Assembly (NCBI GenBank): GCA_031280335.1
Contig: JAITGZ010000185.1
Coordinates: 1 to 9,060, forward strand
Origin: Deltaproteobacteria bacterium
GTDB taxonomy: Bacteria; Desulfobacterota; Desulfovibrionia; Desulfovibrionales; Desulfovibrionaceae
Length of the DNA stretch: 9,060 nucleotides
Direction of reading: 5' to 3'
The notes beneath the pieces were generated by a model. The model made no database searches, was not told the origin of the DNA, and saw only the letters and a program-made list of their open reading frames with translations. Every line of letters begins with the position of its first letter. Within the stretch, counting starts at the first letter, position 1. Shown here one piece after another: positions 6,734 through 9,060 of the stretch. Both the position numbers and the translations under genes were made by a program.

Positions 6734-7130
6734 TCTCTGGCTGTGCGCCAGGGGCTTCACCACAGCGGCGATCCGCGCCGTGATTCTGGCGCAGATCATT
6801 TTGCTGGCCGCCTCTTTTCCGGCGGGAATTTTTTTGTTATATTGGGCACGTACGGATTGGTTGCTGTTTTTTTGCGCGGGGGCGGCCCTGTTCAGCCTTA
6901 ATTTCTGGCTCATGAGCGGTTCGCTCTTGCGGCTTATGTCCGGCGTTCCCGACCCTGCCCGTATGCGGGGACAGTTTTTGAAATTTTTGGGGCGCATAGC
7001 GTTGTTGGGTCTGGCCCTGGCTGCGGCCCTGCTGGCCGGGGCCCATCCCACCGCCCTGCTGGCGGGTATTTTCAGCGCCCTGCTGCTGGTGGCTCTGGCG
7101 GGCGTGTGGCATTTGGGCGGACAGGCATAG
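6702..7130 (+). CDS. atpI: ATP synthase subunit I (AtpI)
   Basis: A 142-residue protein with four hydrophobic segments (about 24-46, 52-70, 95-113 and 115-136) and a basic N-terminus (GRLKKR), as in AtpI. AtpI is a non-essential helper that assists c-ring assembly. The start is ATG 6702, with AGGA five bases upstream; a second ATG follows directly at 6705. The primary sequence is weakly conserved in this family, so the call rests on size, topology and position between the AtpZ-like gene and atpB. It overlaps the preceding gene by 32 bases. Confidence 0.78.
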   Translation: MMPGRLKKRIDLWLCARGFTTAAIRAVILAQIILLAASFPAGIFLLYWARTDWLLFFCAGAALFSLNFWLMSGSLLRLMSGVPDPARMRGQFLKFLGRIALLGLALAAALLAGAHPTALLAGIFSALLLVALAGVWHLGGQA

Positions 7131-7133
7131 TTT

Positions 7134-7153
7134 GGCCGGAACCGGCCTGGCCG
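7134..7153 (+). repeat. GC-rich inverted repeat between atpI and atpB
   Basis: GGCCGG-AA-CCGGCC (7134-7147) is followed directly by a further GGCCGG (7149-7154), so alternative hairpins are possible just after the atpI stop. No T-run follows. It may affect mRNA stability within the cluster; function is unknown. Confidence 0.35.
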
Positions 7154-7235
7154 GATAAAGTGACGGATCAACGCCGCGATGGCGCAAACACGAGGGCAGC
7201 GTTTCAAAGTTGATCTGCTCCAGGAGGAAGCGAAT

Positions 7236-7943
7236 ATGTCGGCTGAAGGCGCGTTGGTTCATCCGTTGCTGTTGGCGGACAAGCTGGGTCTGGGCAAGGT
7301 AACCATCGGGGGCGAGGTGGTGGAGTTCGGGCATGTTTTTTACACCTGGCTGGCCATGGGCATCTTGATTGTTCTGGCCCTGGCGGTGCGCGGACGACTG
7401 AGGCTTATCCCCGGCGGGGCGCAGAACGTGCTGGAGGCGGTCATCGGCGGGCTGGAGGATTTCATAGTCTCCAACCTCGGCGAAGGCGGCAGGCGTTTTG
7501 TGCCTGTTCTCTGCGGCATTTTCATCTTCATCCTCACCATGAACCTCATGGGGCTGACGCCCGGCCTGGACGCGGCCACGGCCAATATAAACACCACAGC
7601 GGCCATGGCCGCCTGTGTCTTTCTATATTACAATCTGGTGGGGCTGCGCCGCTGGGGGCCGGGCTACATCAAGCATTTTATGGGGCCCATGCTGCCTCTG
7701 GCCCCGCTGATGCTCCCCCTGGAGATCATCAGCCACTTCGCCCGGCCGCTTTCACTCACCCTGCGCCTTTTTGGCAACATACGGGGCGAGGAGTTGGTGC
7801 TGGTCATTTTTTTCAGCCTGGCCCCGCTTTTTTCCACCTTGCCCATTTATTTTCTTTTCGGGCTGGCCAAGAGCCTGCAGGCCTTCATCTTTTTCATGCT
7901 CACCCTGATTTATCTCAAGGGTGCCATGGAACACGCCCATTGA
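7236..7943 (+). CDS. atpB: F0F1 ATP synthase subunit a
   Basis: Subunit a forms the ion half-channels next to the c ring in the inner membrane. The 235-residue protein carries the hallmark SLTLRLFGNIRGEEL (173-187) with the essential Arg177, equivalent to E. coli Arg210, and Gln215 in SLQAFIF, matching the region of E. coli Gln252. TMNLMGLTPG near 101-110 and PLEIISHFARPLSL (161-174) are further family motifs. About five to six membrane helices are evident. The start is ATG 7236 with AGGAGG eight bases upstream; the frame is open back to an ATG at 7179, but those 19 extra residues are polar and that start lacks a ribosome binding site. The gene is followed by atpE after 90 bases. Confidence 0.97.
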   Translation: MSAEGALVHPLLLADKLGLGKVTIGGEVVEFGHVFYTWLAMGILIVLALAVRGRLRLIPGGAQNVLEAVIGGLEDFIVSNLGEGGRRFVPVLCGIFIFILTMNLMGLTPGLDAATANINTTAAMAACVFLYYNLVGLRRWGPGYIKHFMGPMLPLAPLMLPLEIISHFARPLSLTLRLFGNIRGEELVLVIFFSLAPLFSTLPIYFLFGLAKSLQAFIFFMLTLIYLKGAMEHAH

Positions 7944-7989
7944 GGCGCTCCGCCGTCCCCGCGCCCGGATGGCCCTGACAAGAGGGGAA

Positions 7990-8027
7990 TGGTCTTTCGA
8001 CCACAATATATAAAAACCGATAAGGAG
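7990..8027 (+). promoter_or_regulatory. atpE translation-initiation region: hairpin, AT-rich leader and Shine-Dalgarno
   Basis: A small hairpin TGGTC-TTTC-GACCA (7990-8003) is followed by an AT-rich, unpaired-looking stretch CAATATATAAAAACC and then AAGGAG (8022-8027), six bases before the atpE ATG at 8034. An AT-rich leader like this, in otherwise GC-rich DNA, recalls the translational enhancer of E. coli atpE, which raises c-subunit yield to supply the many-copy ring. The parallel is inference. The Shine-Dalgarno also decides the start over the in-frame ATG at 7989. Confidence 0.5.
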
Positions 8028-8033
8028 CATTAC

Positions 8034-8372
8034 ATGCGTAAATTTATCACCACCGCCCTGTGTACCCTGACCCTGCTTTCCGTATCCAGTCTGGCCTTTG
8101 CCGAGGGTACCTCCTCCCATCTGGACGGCGCAAGCCTGGGTCTGGTCTGCGCCGCCGCGGCCATAGGCATGGCCATAGCCGCCTTCGGCTGCGGCATAGG
8201 CCAGGGCCTGGGCCTGCGTGCGGCCTGCGAGGGCACGGCGCGCAACCCCGAAGCGGGCAACAAGATTACCGTAACCCTGATCCTGGGCATGGCCTTTATT
8301 GAATCCCTGGCCATCTACGCCCTGGTGGTCAATTTGATCCTGCTTTTCGCCAATCCTTTTGTGCGGCTTTAA
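8034..8372 (+). CDS. atpE: F0F1 ATP synthase subunit c, with signal peptide
   Basis: Subunit c forms the rotating membrane ring. The 112-residue precursor starts with a typical signal sequence (MRKFITTALCTLTLLSVSSL, then AFA-EG), probably cut after Ala23 to leave about 89 residues, normal for c. Helix 1 contains CGIGQGLGL with Gln57; the polar loop is ARNPEAG (69-75); helix 2 contains FIESLAIYALVV with the ion-binding Glu90; the end is LLFANPFV. Gln57, Glu90, Ser91 and Tyr95 match the Na+ ligand set of Ilyobacter tartaricus (Gln32, Glu65, Ser66, Tyr70), but the residue matching Thr67 is Leu92. The ion specificity is therefore uncertain. The start is ATG 8034 with AAGGAG six bases before it. 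No b, delta or F1 genes follow, so those must lie elsewhere in the genome, as is usual in Desulfovibrio. Confidence 0.97.
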   Translation: MRKFITTALCTLTLLSVSSLAFAEGTSSHLDGASLGLVCAAAAIGMAIAAFGCGIGQGLGLRAACEGTARNPEAGNKITVTLILGMAFIESLAIYALVVNLILLFANPFVRL

Positions 8373-8376
8373 GAGC

Positions 8377-8405
8377 CCGGCAATGGCCGGTGGAGGATTC
8401 CCTCC
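8377..8405 (+). repeat. Two small hairpins directly after atpE
   Basis: CCGGC-AATG-GCCGG (8377-8390) and GGAGG-ATTC-CCTCC (8392-8405) are back-to-back 5-bp stems just after the atpE stop. A T-run (8430-8435) lies 24 bases further on, too far for a textbook terminator. They may protect the 3' end of the abundant atpE transcript. Confidence 0.4.
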
Positions 8406-8443
8406 CCCCTGAGTTCGGCCGGTGATTTGTTTTTTCAATTCCT

Positions 8444-8484
8444 CCGCCGGAGCGCAATTTACAAAAAAAATTGCGCTCCGGCGG
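8444..8484 (+). terminator. Perfect 17-bp stem-loop, possible end of the atp transcript
   Basis: CCGCCGGAGCGCAATTT (8444-8460) is exactly complementary to 8468-8484, with a 7-base loop ACAAAAA. It is the most stable inverted repeat in the window and lies 72 bases after atpE. TGTATTAT follows on the plus strand; neither side carries a proper T-run. It could terminate the F0 cluster, or be a repeated extragenic palindrome. The pairing is certain, the function is not. Confidence 0.5.
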
Positions 8485-8491
8485 TGTATTA

Positions 8492-8520
8492 TAGAGCAAT
8501 TTCAAAGCGAAATTGTTCTA
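8492..8520. repeat. Inverted repeat related to the preceding hairpin
   Basis: TAGAGCAATTTC (8492-8503) pairs with GAAATTGTTCTA (8509-8520) in a 12-bp stem with one G-T pair and a 5-base loop. The core GCAATTT is shared with the 17-bp stem eight bases upstream, suggesting that both derive from one repeat family. Confidence 0.5.
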
Positions 8521-8542
8521 ATTTGAAGAACAGGCGATAGGC

Positions 8543-8557
8543 ACTGTTTTTAACAGT
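8543..8557. repeat. Short AT-rich hairpin
   Basis: ACTGTT (8543-8548) and AACAGT (8552-8557) form a 6-bp stem around TTT. On the plus strand it is followed directly by a run of six A residues that leads into the next hairpin. Confidence 0.35.
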
Positions 8558-8593
8558 AAAAAAGAAGGAGCGGATCCGCTCCCAGCCTTCTTT
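8558..8593 (-). terminator. Rho-independent terminator-like hairpin, possibly bidirectional
   Basis: AAAGAAGG (8561-8568) and CCTTCTTT (8586-8593) pair around a region that includes the perfect 16-bp palindrome GGAGCGGATCCGCTCC (8567-8582). On the minus strand the stem runs into CTTCTTTTTT, a good T-tract; on the plus strand it reads CCTTCTTTATTG, which is weaker. No minus-strand gene ends here inside the window, so it may work mainly against plus-strand read-through or belong to a mobile repeat. Confidence 0.5.
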
Positions 8594-8594
8594 A

Positions 8595-8623
8595 TTGAGA
8601 GCCTCATTGTGCAGGTTTAAAAC
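8595..8623 (+). promoter_or_regulatory. Candidate promoter of the DUF3828-like gene
   Basis: TTGAGA (8595-8600, five of six -35 matches) and TAAAAC (8618-8623, four of six -10 matches) are spaced by 17 bases. Transcription would start near 8630, giving a leader of about 29 bases, and directly follows the terminator-like hairpin, as expected for an independent gene. Confidence 0.35.
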
Positions 8624-8658
8624 GCTTAACTTGTATTCTTTATAAAGAGGCAGGTAAT

Positions 8659-9057
8659 ATGATGATGAAATTGACCGGGCCAATGCTCATGTTACTGTTT
8701 ATATCCATGCTGCTTCCAGGCCGTGCGTTTGGTGAGGAACATACGCCGGAGCAATTTATCAAAAATTTTTACTCCTGGTATATCACAGTGGACGAAGGAA
8801 GAGGGCTTGCGCTGAAAAATGATGATATATACCAATATGTGGATGCAGAGACGGTGAAACAAATCAGAAATACATCAATAAGATACGGCGGCGACAGGAG
8901 AGATTACTTTATTAAATTAGATGTGGAAAGACATGTAGCTCATTTCTACATATGGTACATATCGGAGTCTTCAAAAGGAAATAGTCCTATTTATGACGAT
9001 ATGATTTATGAATATGTAAACCATTGCGTAGTTAGTCGGCCCTTAAAAACAATTTAA
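8659..9057 (+). CDS. Secreted DUF3828-like protein with internal duplication
   Basis: A 132-residue protein of unknown function. It begins with three Met codons, with AGG in CAGGTAAT just upstream, and a signal peptide (hydrophobic core LMLLFISMLLPG, likely cleaved after AFG at 25), so it is probably periplasmic. The mature part has the FYxWYI signature that I associate with the DUF3828/YbjP-type family. The pattern occurs twice without gaps, 59 residues apart: FYSWYI (37-42) with DDIYQYV (55-61), and FYIWYI (96-101) with DDMIYEYV (113-120). The second copy ends 12 residues after its YV, so the C-terminus looks truncated compared with a full domain. The DNA is AT-rich (33% G+C at 8821-8880), unlike the atp genes, which points to acquisition. 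The family call is moderate; no catalytic residues are recognised. Confidence 0.72.
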   Translation: MMMKLTGPMLMLLFISMLLPGRAFGEEHTPEQFIKNFYSWYITVDEGRGLALKNDDIYQYVDAETVKQIRNTSIRYGGDRRDYFIKLDVERHVAHFYIWYISESSKGNSPIYDDMIYEYVNHCVVSRPLKTI

Positions 9058-9060
9058 TTT

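Noticed and set aside
7179..7235. An upstream in-frame ATG extending subunit a by 19 residues
   Set aside because: It has no ribosome binding site, and the ATG at 7236 has AGGAGG at good spacing and gives a normal N-terminus.
8489..8683. A 64-codon minus-strand open frame over the hairpin cluster
   Set aside because: It reads straight through four inverted repeats and overlaps the start of the DUF3828-like gene; no ribosome binding site was found. Such frames are often annotated over repeats.
1..9060. CRISPR array, tRNA, rRNA, insertion sequence or integrase
   Set aside because: No regularly spaced direct repeats, cloverleaf sequences, rRNA motifs or transposase-like proteins were seen.

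Overview
The window looks like a piece of a deltaproteobacterial chromosome, most likely a Desulfovibrionaceae member (Desulfovibrio/Bilophila type). The best evidence is the right half. It holds an F0-only ATP synthase cluster (AtpZ-like, AtpI, a, c) with no b, delta or F1 genes after it, and a c subunit made with a signal peptide and closely resembling sulfate-reducer c subunits. This assignment comes from remembered family patterns, not from a search. G+C is high in the centre (62% at 5521-5580), lower at the left edge (52% at 301-360) and much lower at the right end (33% at 8821-8880).

Left block (minus strand, reading right to left, 3801 to 1): rex, a redox-sensing repressor; adhE, a bifunctional acetaldehyde-CoA/alcohol dehydrogenase; and a kinase-fold phosphotransferase cut by the window edge, whose start codon lies inside the end of adhE. 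This reads as an NADH/NAD+-controlled fermentation operon with an uncharacterised kinase translationally linked to its end. The rex promoter region carries two overlapping perfect 12-bp palindromes, and the adhE leader carries a long hairpin just ahead of its ribosome binding site.

Middle block (plus strand, 3981-6330): a 3-hydroxyacyl-CoA dehydrogenase family protein and an AtoE-type short-chain fatty acid transporter, transcribed divergently from rex. Together they suggest uptake or export of a C4-type acid coupled to CoA-level redox chemistry. The other expected genes (thiolase, CoA transferase, crotonase) are absent here.

Right block (plus strand, 6461-8372): atpZ-like, atpI, atpB and atpE. 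The c subunit carries the Gln/Glu-Ser/Tyr residues used by sodium-binding c rings but lacks the following Thr, so the coupling ion is an open question. An AT-rich leader just before atpE may raise c-subunit translation.

Right end (8373-9060): a 286-bp spacer holding six inverted repeats in a row, including a perfect 17-bp stem and a terminator-like hairpin, then a small AT-rich gene for a secreted DUF3828-like protein with a diverged internal duplication. This end looks like accessory or acquired DNA. No tRNA, rRNA, CRISPR array, insertion sequence or transposase gene was seen.
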